DNA of 43,231 nucleotides from an uncultured Collinsella sp. (GTDB taxonomy: Bacteria > Actinomycetota > Coriobacteriia > Coriobacteriales > Coriobacteriaceae). Numbering within the stretch: the first letter of the stretch is position 1; each line of letters opens with the position of its first letter. The translations under genes were made by a program, and so were the position numbers. The DNA is taken from NCBI GenBank assembly GCA_959028445.1, contig CAUFRY010000015.1:1-43231 (forward strand). The letters run 5' to 3'. This document shows positions 16,114-23,090 of the stretch, piece by piece. The notes under the pieces are model-generated. The model worked only from the letters and a program-made list of their open reading frames with translations, was not told the origin of the DNA and made no database searches.

Positions 16114-17115
16114 ATGGATATCAACGCACGCAACATAGCAACACACGCCGCGGACGCACCAGCAACGGCAGCGCCCACCCCCGTCGTGGGCCGCTTTGCC
16201 CCGTCGCCCTCGGGCCGCATGCACTTGGGCAACGTGTTCAGCTGCCTGTGCTCGTGGCTTTCGGCCCGCAGCCAAGGCGGCAGCATCGTGCTGCGCATCG
16301 AGGACCTGGACGATCGCTGCAAGCGCCCGGAACTTGCCACTCAATTGATTGACGACCTGGCCTGGCTGGGACTGGAGTGGGACGAAGGCCCCTACTACCA
16401 GCACGATCGCCTGGATCTGTACGAGGACGCCCTGCGTCAGCTGCAAGACGCCGGCCTCACCTATCCCTGTTTTTGCACGCGTGCCGAACTCCACGCCGCG
16501 AGCGCGCCGCACGCGAGCGACGGCACGCCCATCTACCGCGGCGCCTGCCGAGACCTTTCTGCCGAGGAGGTTGCCCGCCGCAGCGCTCTGCGCGCTCCGG
16601 CCACGCGCCTGCGCGTACCCACCGTCGACGACCTAGCAAACGATGTGATCGAATTCGTGGACCGCACGTATGGAGCCCAATGCGAAGCACTCGCCACCGA
16701 ATGCGGCGACTTTTTGGTGCGCCGCAGCGACGGCGTTTTTGCCTACCAGCTAGCCGTGGTGGTCGACGACGCTGCCATGGGCGTCACCGAGGTCGTGCGC
16801 GGATGCGATCTGCTGGGCTCCACGCCGCGCCAAATCTACCTGCAGCATTTGCTGGAACTTCCCACGCCGCACTACGCGCACATTCCGCTGCTCATGTCGC
16901 CGGATGGCCGCCGCCTTTCCAAGCGCGACCGCGACCTGGACCTGGGCGAGCTCCGCACCCGCTTTGGCGCGCCCGAGGCACTACTGGGCTGGCTCGCCGG
17001 GCAAACAGGCATCGCGCCGGACGCCACACCGCGCTCTGCCGAGCAGCTGGTCGAGCACTTTAGCTGGGATGTTATCCGCACGCATCGGGAAAACATCACT
17101 GTAACGGTCGAGTAG
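16114..17115 (+). CDS. gluQ: Glutamyl-Q tRNA(Asp) synthetase
   Basis: A 333-residue truncated glutamyl-tRNA synthetase paralogue without the anticodon-binding domain. It attaches glutamate to queuosine at position 34 of tRNA-Asp. The class I signatures are SGRMHLGN (HIGH equivalent, about 33-40) and LSKRD (KMSKS equivalent). The zinc-site pattern of the family is visible as CFC ... IYRGAC. Length is slightly above the usual ~300. The ATG at 16114 is chosen because the GRFAPSPSG motif follows 25 residues later and a -10 box sits just before it. Whether this organism makes or salvages queuosine cannot be judged from the window. Confidence 0.93.
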   Translation: MDINARNIATHAADAPATAAPTPVVGRFAPSPSGRMHLGNVFSCLCSWLSARSQGGSIVLRIEDLDDRCKRPELATQLIDDLAWLGLEWDEGPYYQHDRLDLYEDALRQLQDAGLTYPCFCTRAELHAASAPHASDGTPIYRGACRDLSAEEVARRSALRAPATRLRVPTVDDLANDVIEFVDRTYGAQCEALATECGDFLVRRSDGVFAYQLAVVVDDAAMGVTEVVRGCDLLGSTPRQIYLQHLLELPTPHYAHIPLLMSPDGRRLSKRDRDLDLGELRTRFGAPEALLGWLAGQTGIAPDATPRSAEQLVEHFSWDVIRTHRENITVTVE

Positions 17116-17130
17116 CCAGCCACCCCGCCC

Positions 17131-17856
17131 CTACGCGACATCCCAGGGCTGGAGTTCGTCGCCCAGGCGGACAATACAGTCGTAGAGCACGGTGTGGCAC
17201 TCGACTGGGTTGGCGTCACGATGAAAATGCCCGTAGTACCAGCGCTTGTAGTCCAGGTGGTCCTCCAGCTCGTCGAAAAACGTGGTGAGTCGATCGACAT
17301 CGGGATAATTCCAGCCAGGTGCCGGGTAAAGCGTGGGCGAAAGCATGCGCGTGGAGCAGGTATGGGTGATCGCATAGTCGACCTTCCAACCCACGCTGTC
17401 GAGCTTTGCCCGCGCCTCCTCAAAGTTGCGCTCGTCCGGCAGCTCCTGCGGCCACCAGCTGGAATACGGAATGCGGTATTCCTTATCCACGCTCGTGGCG
17501 CCGCCCATGGTAAAGATCGTTGAGCCGTCGAGCTCAAAAACCTCACCGCGCGTCAGGCGTCGAATGGGCGAGGTGTCCGACAGACGCTGCGTCAGGCCGC
17601 CGTGCCACAGCTCCATGGGGCGCTCCGACCAGTGATCGAAACGCTCGTGGTTGCCGTCGACAAACAGCACGGTATAGGGGCGCGACTCCAGCCAGGCGAT
17701 GTCGGCACATTCCTCGGCAGAGAAATCCCACGGAAAGCCAAAGTCGCCCGCGATGATGAGATAGTCGTCACTTGTCAGACCATCCCCAAGATCCCAGTCG
17801 CGAAGCTTTTGCATGTCGACGCCGCCGTGAATATCGCCCGTCACATAGACCGTCAT
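17131..17856 (-). CDS. Metallophosphoesterase (calcineurin-like)
   Basis: A 241-residue metal-dependent phosphoesterase. The five metal/phosphate-binding blocks are GDIHG (near residue 7), GDFG, GNHERF, a central ITHTCS, and GHFH. Proteins of this type act on phosphomonoesters or diesters; the substrate is not predictable. The start at 17856 places GDIHG at its normal N-terminal position; the ribosome site is weak (AGGGA about 12 bases upstream). It converges with gluQ, with only 15 bases between stops and no visible terminator. It lies just downstream of a small membrane protein gene in the same direction and may be co-transcribed with it (25-base gap). Confidence 0.88.
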   Translation of the reverse strand: MTVYVTGDIHGGVDMQKLRDWDLGDGLTSDDYLIIAGDFGFPWDFSAEECADIAWLESRPYTVLFVDGNHERFDHWSERPMELWHGGLTQRLSDTSPIRRLTRGEVFELDGSTIFTMGGATSVDKEYRIPYSSWWPQELPDERNFEEARAKLDSVGWKVDYAITHTCSTRMLSPTLYPAPGWNYPDVDRLTTFFDELEDHLDYKRWYYGHFHRDANPVECHTVLYDCIVRLGDELQPWDVA

Positions 17857-17881
17857 CGGATCACCACTTCCCTGTAAGTCG

Positions 17882-18181
17882 CTAGCCCACATTCTGCACG
17901 ATCACTAAGTCAACCGTTCCAGCCCTTCCATCCTTTGGGACCTGCCCTTCGCTCTTCCATCCAAACGGGTCAAACACCCAAAAGATCAGATCGAGCACGC
18001 CGCCGGTCATCGTGGCGCCGGCAAGAGCCATGCAAACATGCAGAAAGCTGGCACTTCGGAGCACGTCGAACGGCCCCAGAACAGCCAGCAGCGCGACCGC
18101 TGCGCCGGCTACGCACAGCGCGAGGCACGGCCCCGCGTCCTTTACGCACTTCTTTGCGAGATGCTTTGCGTTGTCACTCAT
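17882..18181 (-). CDS. Small membrane protein of unknown function
   Basis: A 99-residue protein with two hydrophobic segments (about 17-40 and 46-72), a charged N-terminus (MSDNAKHLAKKCVKD) and a polar tail. I do not recognise the family. The ATG at 18181 has AAGGAG 10 bases upstream; upstream in-frame starts lack such a site. A GFSIDV-containing N-terminal extension from the longer frame is less likely. The gene precedes the phosphoesterase in the same direction. Confidence 0.62.
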   Translation of the reverse strand: MSDNAKHLAKKCVKDAGPCLALCVAGAAVALLAVLGPFDVLRSASFLHVCMALAGATMTGGVLDLIFWVFDPFGWKSEGQVPKDGRAGTVDLVIVQNVG

Positions 18182-18534
18182 CGGTATCGAACTCCTTAGA
18201 GGGTCGTTGTTCAGATACATGCCGCCGCGACAGAACGGATCGGCAGGGTAAGTGTCACATGCTGTGCGGACATCAATGGAGAAACCGCCTGCTCGACCAA
18301 CCTTTGACGCCGTTTTGCACCGGCACCACATCCCCCGCTATCGAGGTCTAATACTTTTCCCACCGCTACCCAAAAACTCATCCAACGTTAATCTTGGCTC
18401 AAGAATCGCTTAATCTATAATCTGCACTATAGAGTTCGACCAAGGGCGGGGCGGCGCCACGCAGGCCGCCGAACGCAACGCTCGCGCCCGGGTAGATCAT
18501 CCGGCGTCGCGCCCATCGAACGAAAGGACAGGTC
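18182..18534. other. Divergent intergenic region
   Basis: These 353 bases contain no convincing gene. The right part holds the promoter at 18394-18421 for the UBA-like / two-component operon. The left part should hold the promoter of the small membrane protein, which I cannot pinpoint. Confidence 0.5.
18394..18421 (+). promoter_or_regulatory. Promoter of the UBA-like / two-component operon
   Basis: TTGGCT (18394-18399), a 16-base spacer, and a perfect TATAAT (18416-18421). This predicts a leader of about 105 bases before the first gene. Confidence 0.68.
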
Positions 18535-19077
18535 ATGGACGACCTCGAAAAAGTTGAAACAATCCGCACCAAGTGCAACGTGAGCTACACCGATGCCAAA
18601 ACCGCGCTCGACGCCGCCGACGGCAACGTCCTGGATGCCATCATTTGGCTCGAGTCGCAGGGCAAGACCCAGACCACGTCGGCGCACGCCGCCACCGAGT
18701 CCGCGCCAGCCGATGAGCCCTCGGCCGAGATGGTCGCCGCGCAGGCAGCCTACGAAAAGTCGAGCGAAAAGACCGACTTCTCCAAGAAGATGGACAGTGT
18801 GTGGGAGTACCTCAAAAAGCTCTTCCGCCTGAGCCTGGACACCAAGTTTATCGCCACGCGCCGCGATGCGATCATCCTCAACATCCCCATCCTGATTCCC
18901 ATCGTCGCCCTGTTTGCCTGGGGCGCCACGATATGGCTGATGCTGATTGGTCTGTTCTTTGGCATGCGCTACCGCATCGACAGCGACGGCGACGTGCCCG
19001 GCAGCATCAACAACCTTATGAATCACGCCGCCGATGCCGCGGACGACATCAAGCAAAATCTCAACGACGACAAGTAA
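18535..19077 (+). CDS. DUF4342-type protein: UBA-like domain plus membrane segment
   Basis: A 180-residue protein. Residues about 1-43 form a UBA/TS-N-like three-helix domain (VSYTDAKTALDAADGNVLDAIIWLE), also seen in elongation factor Ts. A charged, low-complexity linker follows, then an amphipathic region and a hydrophobic hairpin (about 118-143: IILNIPILIPIVALFAWGATIWLMLIG) that probably inserts in the membrane. GAAAGGA precedes the ATG. The gene is first in an operon with a response regulator and a kinase (18-base gap), which suggests, without proving, a role in envelope sensing. Confidence 0.82.
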   Translation: MDDLEKVETIRTKCNVSYTDAKTALDAADGNVLDAIIWLESQGKTQTTSAHAATESAPADEPSAEMVAAQAAYEKSSEKTDFSKKMDSVWEYLKKLFRLSLDTKFIATRRDAIILNIPILIPIVALFAWGATIWLMLIGLFFGMRYRIDSDGDVPGSINNLMNHAADAADDIKQNLNDDK

Positions 19078-19095
19078 TCGCAGACGGGGGCACGC

Positions 19096-19881
19096 ATGGC
19101 ACGGATCCTGATCGTAGAGGACGAGGAGAAAATCGCCCGCTTTGTGACGCTCGAGCTGGAGCACGAGGGCTACCAGGTGGAGCACGCCGCCGATGGCCGC
19201 ACCGCCGTGGACCTGGCACTGGAGCGCGACTACGATCTGATTCTGCTCGATGTGCTGTTGCCGCAGCTCAACGGCATGGAGGTCCTGCGGCGCGTCCGCA
19301 AGCACAAGGATGTGCCGGTGATTATGGTCACCGCGCGCGATGCCGTGATGGACAAAGTGGCCGGGCTCGATGCCGGCGCCGACGATTACCTGACCAAGCC
19401 GTTTGCGATTGAGGAGCTGTTCGCACGGATCCGCGTAGCGCTGAAGCGCTCGGAGGCCGTGCGGGCGGCTTCGGGCGTTGGCGGCGTTGGGGCCGGGGCG
19501 GGCATGGCGGGCGGTGCGACCGGCAACGCCGCCACGATGTCCCAAGCCAGCGACACGGTCCAGACATCCGCCGCGCCCTCCCCCGCCACGCTCACCGTGG
19601 GCTCGGTCGCGCTCGATCCCGACCGCCGCGAAGTCACCGTCGCAGGCTCGCCCATCGCGCTCACGGCCCGCGAGTTCGACGTCCTCGCCCTGCTTATGGC
19701 GCATGCCGAGACCGTGCTCACGCGCGAGCGCATCGCGCACGAAGCGCTGGGCTACGAATACGTGGGCGACACCAACAACGTCGACGTGCACATCGCACAC
19801 CTGCGTGCCAAGATCGAGGACGCCGGCGGCGCCCGCATCATCCAGACCGTGCGCGGGGTGGGCTATGTCTGCCGCGCGTAA
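19096..19881 (+). CDS. Response regulator, OmpR/PhoB family, with long Gly/Ala linker
   Basis: A 261-residue regulator. The receiver domain (1-118) has the acidic pocket EDE, phospho-Asp52 (LLDVLLPQ) and Lys101 (LTKPF). The DNA-binding winged helix is at about 167-261 (LTAREFDVLALLM ... NVDVHIAHLRAKIE ... VRGVGYVCRA). The linker, residues 121-165, is unusually long and rich in Gly, Ala, Ser and Thr. The gene overlaps the kinase gene by 17 bases, so translation is coupled. Confidence 0.95.
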   Translation: MARILIVEDEEKIARFVTLELEHEGYQVEHAADGRTAVDLALERDYDLILLDVLLPQLNGMEVLRRVRKHKDVPVIMVTARDAVMDKVAGLDAGADDYLTKPFAIEELFARIRVALKRSEAVRAASGVGGVGAGAGMAGGATGNAATMSQASDTVQTSAAPSPATLTVGSVALDPDRREVTVAGSPIALTAREFDVLALLMAHAETVLTRERIAHEALGYEYVGDTNNVDVHIAHLRAKIEDAGGARIIQTVRGVGYVCRA

Positions 19882-21160
19882 CGCCGAGGCCAAGCGCGTC
19901 ACCTCCATCGCCCGCGCCATTAACTGGAGCTATATGTGGCGCCGCTTGATGAGCTACGTCTGGCTCGATCTGCTGCTGATGGTGATTGCGGCGGCGATCC
20001 TCGTCTATGGATACAACCAGACGCTGCCCGACGGCGCGTTTACCGCAGGATGGATCCCCGGCACCACCGTTCACGGCATGTCGCTGACGCCCGCGCGCGG
20101 CTGGGACCCGACAACGCTCACCTATACCGTCGAGCTTGCGCGCACCACCAAGACTTTCCCCCTCGCACAGGACCTCGTCACGTTATGGCCTCTCTACCTT
20201 GTCGTTGTGGGTTGGCAGGTCATCAGCGTACTCAACATGCTCGGCGGCGCGAGGCGCGTACGCCGCACCATGGCGCCTCTCAACGATCTGGCCTTGCGCG
20301 TGGACGAGCTCGGCCGCATGCAGCTCTCCGGCGGCAAAATGGAAACACTGGAGCAGGCCATCGCGCGCGCAAGCGTCGACTCGCCGAGCGTCACCACCGG
20401 CGACGCCGACCTGGCAAGCATCGAGGTCGCGCTCAACCGCCTGCTGCGCCAGATGCAAGAGGCCAAGCTGCAGCAGATGCGCTTTGTCAACGATGCAAGC
20501 CACGAGCTACGCACGCCCATCGCGGTGATTCAGGGCTACGTAAACATGCTCGACCGCTGGGGCAAAGACGATCCGGACGTGCTGGCGGAGTCCATCGCCT
20601 CGCTCAAAGCCGAAAGCGAGCACATGCAGGAGCTCGTGGAGCAGCTGCTGTTTTTGGCACGCGGCGATGCCGGGCGCACGGTCCTGCGGCGCGCGCATAC
20701 CAACCTGGCAGCACTGGTCGGCGAGGTGTGCGAGGAATCGCAGATGATCGATACCGAGCACACGTATCGGCTAGCCTTTGACGCTGCGCTTGCCAGCGAC
20801 CCGCGCTGCGACGCGCCCGTCGACGTGGCGCTCGTGAAGCAGGCTCTGCGCGTGATCGTGCAAAACGCCGCCAAGTATTCGGACGCGGGCACGACCGTCA
20901 CATTTGGCATAGCGCCGGATGCGGGCGCGGGCACGATCGACATAAGCGTTGAGGACGAGGGCATCGGCATGAACCAGGAATCCGCAGCTCACGCGTTTGA
21001 ACGGTTCTACCGCGCCGACAACGCACGCGATGCCGGCGCGCAGGGCTCGGGTCTGGGGCTTGCCATTGCCAAGTGGATCGTCGATAGCCATGGCGGCGTC
21101 ATCGGCGTGACCTCGGTCGAGGGCGTCGGCAGCCGCTTTACGATTCGCCTGCCGCGCTAG
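19865..21160 (+). CDS. Sensor histidine kinase (two membrane segments)
   Basis: A 431-residue membrane kinase. Two transmembrane helices (about 31-50 and 105-124) bracket an extracellular region of about 55 residues. A HAMP-like region follows, then the dimerisation domain with His213 in FVNDASHELRTPIAVI, and the ATPase domain with N box (VIVQNAAKYSD), G1 (EDEGIGM), F box (FERFYRADN) and G2 (GSGLGLAIAKWIV). The ATG at 19865 lies inside the end of the regulator gene, and a GGGGTGGG stretch precedes it. The extracellular region is too short to assign a ligand. Confidence 0.94.
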   Translation: MSAARNAEAKRVTSIARAINWSYMWRRLMSYVWLDLLLMVIAAAILVYGYNQTLPDGAFTAGWIPGTTVHGMSLTPARGWDPTTLTYTVELARTTKTFPLAQDLVTLWPLYLVVVGWQVISVLNMLGGARRVRRTMAPLNDLALRVDELGRMQLSGGKMETLEQAIARASVDSPSVTTGDADLASIEVALNRLLRQMQEAKLQQMRFVNDASHELRTPIAVIQGYVNMLDRWGKDDPDVLAESIASLKAESEHMQELVEQLLFLARGDAGRTVLRRAHTNLAALVGEVCEESQMIDTEHTYRLAFDAALASDPRCDAPVDVALVKQALRVIVQNAAKYSDAGTTVTFGIAPDAGAGTIDISVEDEGIGMNQESAAHAFERFYRADNARDAGAQGSGLGLAIAKWIVDSHGGVIGVTSVEGVGSRFTIRLPR

Positions 21161-21180
21161 GAAGCCCCTCGGCATAAAAT

Positions 21181-21214
21181 AAAGGGATAGGGCCACGCGG
21201 CCCTATCCCTTTTT
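21181..21214. terminator. Bidirectional terminator between the kinase and VOC genes
   Basis: A perfect 14-bp stem, AAAGGGATAGGGCC with GGCCCTATCCCTTT (loop ACGC), is followed by TTG on the plus strand and preceded by ATAAAATAAAG (TTTATTTTAT on the minus strand). It serves both converging transcripts. Confidence 0.92.
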
Positions 21215-21236
21215 GCTAGCTATGGCAGCTTGTGCG

Positions 21237-21611
21237 CTATTCGCGGCACAGGTGCACGGCGAAACCGGCGAACTCGCGCTTAAAGTACACGAGCTTGGTA
21301 CCACCGTCGGGCAGCAGCGCGCGCGACTCCTCGTTGACCTCGAGCCCGCGCTCGGCAAACCACTTCTCAGCTGCATCGATGTCGTTAACGGCAAAGCCGA
21401 TGTGGCCCTTGGTGCCACGACCGTTCTGCTTCATGATCTCGACCAGCGAATCATTAAAGTACGAAACGGGGGTCTCGATAACGGGCAGGCCCATCATCGT
21501 CGAGAACAGCTCCGCGATCTCCAAGGCATCTGCCGGGTCAGTGGCGTTAATGCCCACATGGGCAACGCGCATGCCAAAGAGCTCGACCGGATTGGCGTTC
21601 TGCTCATTCAT
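21237..21611 (-). CDS. VOC (glyoxalase-fold) family protein
   Basis: A 124-residue single VOC-fold protein. It contains paired beta-alpha-beta-beta-beta modules: VAHVGINATDPADALEIAELF and GHIGFAVNDIDAAEKWFAERGLEV, ending GFAVHLCRE. From memory it resembles the extra C-terminal domain carried by some 2-dehydro-3-deoxyphosphogluconate aldolases of gut bacteria rather than a true glyoxalase I. The start at 21611 follows the PTS gene stop by 11 bases; the ribosome site is weak, so translation may depend on the upstream gene. Pairing with a PTS component suggests a sugar-related role. Substrate unknown. Confidence 0.82.
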   Translation of the reverse strand: MNEQNANPVELFGMRVAHVGINATDPADALEIAELFSTMMGLPVIETPVSYFNDSLVEIMKQNGRGTKGHIGFAVNDIDAAEKWFAERGLEVNEESRALLPDGGTKLVYFKREFAGFAVHLCRE

Positions 21612-21622
21612 ACAGGCAGCGC

Positions 21623-21910
21623 CTACTGAGCCATAACGTCGAGAACGGCCTTCTCGGCAGCGACGCGGTTCATGCCGGTCATGAAGGGCACGCCGCTCAC
21701 GTACGGGCAGGTGAGGCCCTCGGGGGCAACGGTGGTGGCGATCAGCAGGTCGGCGCCCTCGTCGCAAGCGTCCTTGGCCTCGGAGATGGCGCACTGCACG
21801 ATCTCATACTTGCCGGCATAACCGTTAGCGTCGAGCATGGTAGCGACCTTCTGGGCAACGAGCGTGGAAGTAGCAGCGCCAGCACCGCAAGCCAAAACGA
21901 TCTTCTTCAT
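21623..21910 (-). CDS. PTS sugar transporter subunit IIB (galactitol/GatB-like), orphan
   Basis: A 95-residue cytosolic phosphocarrier. The active-site Cys8 lies in the loop CGAGAATSTL at the end of the first strand, as in GatB-type IIB proteins, and the length is typical. GGGAG lies 9 bases before the ATG. No IIA or IIC gene is adjacent: upstream is a divergent TPR-like gene and downstream only the VOC gene. It must either serve a transporter encoded elsewhere or have a regulatory role. Confidence 0.9.
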   Translation of the reverse strand: MKKIVLACGAGAATSTLVAQKVATMLDANGYAGKYEIVQCAISEAKDACDEGADLLIATTVAPEGLTCPYVSGVPFMTGMNRVAAEKAVLDVMAQ

Positions 21911-22012
21911 AGGTAATATCTCCCTTCATGGTTTACTTTAGGTAAGTGTACCGCAGCGAGCGATGGCACTCGGCCTCGATGAGCTTTTATGCTAGTTTGC
22001 TTGCGCGCTGCG

Positions 22013-22018
22013 TATAAT
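22013..22018 (+). promoter_or_regulatory. Candidate -10 box of the TPR-like gene
   Basis: A perfect TATAAT about 55 bases before the ATG at 22074. No good -35 hexamer is found at the right distance. Confidence 0.45.
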
Positions 22019-22073
22019 ACATCTAGTACGTGTTGTCATACCGCTTGTTTTACAAGCGACTAAGGACCCTAAT

Positions 22074-22697
22074 ATGCCCGATTCCCGCACACTCTGGACC
22101 GCCGTCGTTATCATCTGCATCGCCGTGTCGGTGTTCTTTAGCGTCAAAAAACGCACCACGTTTAAGCGCCTGCAGCAGCTTATGGCTGCCAAGCAGTGGG
22201 ACGAGTTCGATCGTTTGCTCGACGGCAAACTCACCAGCATGCTGTACCCGCGCTACAACCGCGACTACCTGCGTCTGAACTCCTATCTGCTGCGCGAGGA
22301 CCACGAGCACGCCGATGAGATGTTCGATTTGCTGCTGGGTCTCAACCTCCCCAAGATGCAGCGCGTCGACCTGGTGATCAAAGCCTTTAACTACTATGTT
22401 GGCCAGGAGGACCGCAAAAAGTCCAAGGAGCTGCTGCACGAGATCAAGGGCTTTGAGGGCGGTCAGGCCGAGGCAGTTGCGCACGAGTGTCAGCTGATGT
22501 ACGACACGATGATCCTCAAGCGCCACAACGACATTCCCGAGCTGGAGCGCATGCTCGAGGAGGCCGGCGACGATAAGGTTAAGGGTTGCCGCTTGGAGTA
22601 CCTGTTGGCCCTACAGTACAAGAACAAAGGCGACGAGGCCAAGTTTGCCGAGTACTTGGAAAAGTCGGGCCGGCACTCGATGGCCGTCAACGCGTAA
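22074..22697 (+). CDS. Membrane-anchored, helical-repeat (TPR-like) protein
   Basis: A 207-residue protein. A single N-terminal hydrophobic helix (about 7-23) is followed by KKRTTFKR, so it is probably anchored with its C-terminal part in the cytoplasm. The rest is a series of amphipathic helices with TPR-like spacing (for example YNRDYLRLNSYLLREDHEHA, FAEYLEKSGRH). No catalytic motif is seen, and I do not recognise the family. AAGGA lies 7 bases before the ATG. tRNA-Leu follows 31 bases downstream on the same strand. Confidence 0.72.
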   Translation: MPDSRTLWTAVVIICIAVSVFFSVKKRTTFKRLQQLMAAKQWDEFDRLLDGKLTSMLYPRYNRDYLRLNSYLLREDHEHADEMFDLLLGLNLPKMQRVDLVIKAFNYYVGQEDRKKSKELLHEIKGFEGGQAEAVAHECQLMYDTMILKRHNDIPELERMLEEAGDDKVKGCRLEYLLALQYKNKGDEAKFAEYLEKSGRHSMAVNA

Positions 22698-22728
22698 TGA
22701 GCGGCTTGTGCTAGACTTCTAGTCTCAC

Positions 22729-22813
22729 GGGGGCGTGGCGGAATTGGCATACGCAGGAGACTTAAAATCTCTCGCCGCAAGGATTGTGGGTTCGAGTCCC
22801 ACCGCCCCTACCA
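22729..22813 (+). tRNA. tRNA-Leu (anticodon UAA)
   Basis: A class II tRNA with a long variable arm. The acceptor arm pairs GGGGGCG with CGCCCCT (one G-U at the end). The D-loop contains GGAATTGGCA. The anticodon stem GAGA / TCTC encloses loop CTTAAAA with TAA at positions 34-36. The T-arm is GTGGG-TTCGAGT-CCCAC, and the 3' CCA is encoded. Confidence 0.97.
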
Positions 22814-22824
22814 TATGGAGCTTT

Positions 22825-22863
22825 CGAGCCCGTGTCCCCAAGGGATGCGGGCTCGTTTCTTTT
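22825..22863 (+). terminator. Terminator of tRNA-Leu
   Basis: CGAGCCCG (22825-22832) pairs with CGGGCTCG (22848-22855), then TTTCTTTT. It follows the tRNA by about 11 bases. Confidence 0.88.
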
Positions 22864-22881
22864 ACACGCCGGCGGGGCTCT

Positions 22882-22950
22882 AAGTTGCGGTGGAATAGTT
22901 CCTGTTTTGGCAGTTTACCAGCCCATTTAGGAACTATTCCACCGCAACTT
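22882..22950. repeat. 69-bp hairpin element, copy B
   Basis: Arms at 22882-22904 and 22929-22950 read AAGTTGCGGTGGAATAGTTCC and its complement, with a mismatch at the inner edge. The central part differs from the other copies. It lies between the tRNA terminator and the ATPase promoter region. Confidence 0.9.
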
Positions 22951-22960
22951 AGGTTGGTGT

Positions 22961-23047
22961 TCCCACATTTTCCAATGGAAAAACGTGGCTGTCTCCCACA
23001 TTTTCCGATGGAAAAACGTGGTTGTCTCCCACATTTTCCGATGGAAA
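22961..23047. repeat. 33-bp palindromic tandem repeat upstream of the ATPase
   Basis: Two full 33-base units (22961-22993 and 22994-23026) and a partial third (from 23027). Each begins TCCCACATTTTCC and has a dyad centred on CCRATGG (TTTTCC / GGAAAA, flanked by CCAC / GTGG). The array ends 15 bases before the -10 box of the next gene. Confidence 0.88.
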
Positions 23048-23061
23048 CTCCCAAATGGCCT

Positions 23062-23067
23062 TATACT
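23062..23067 (+). promoter_or_regulatory. -10 box of the DUF4143 ATPase gene
   Basis: TATACT, 24 bases before the ATG. The place where a -35 hexamer should be lies at the edge of the third 33-bp unit, so a protein bound to the repeats could block or replace -35 contacts. Confidence 0.5.
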
Positions 23068-23090
23068 AGCCGAGAGGGTTGGGAGGCAAT

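Noticed and set aside
22725..23054. A 109-codon minus-strand frame with repeated SIGKCGRQPRF peptides
   Set aside because: The repeats come from the 33-bp palindromic DNA array (11 codons per unit) and the frame runs through the tRNA, so it is not a real gene.
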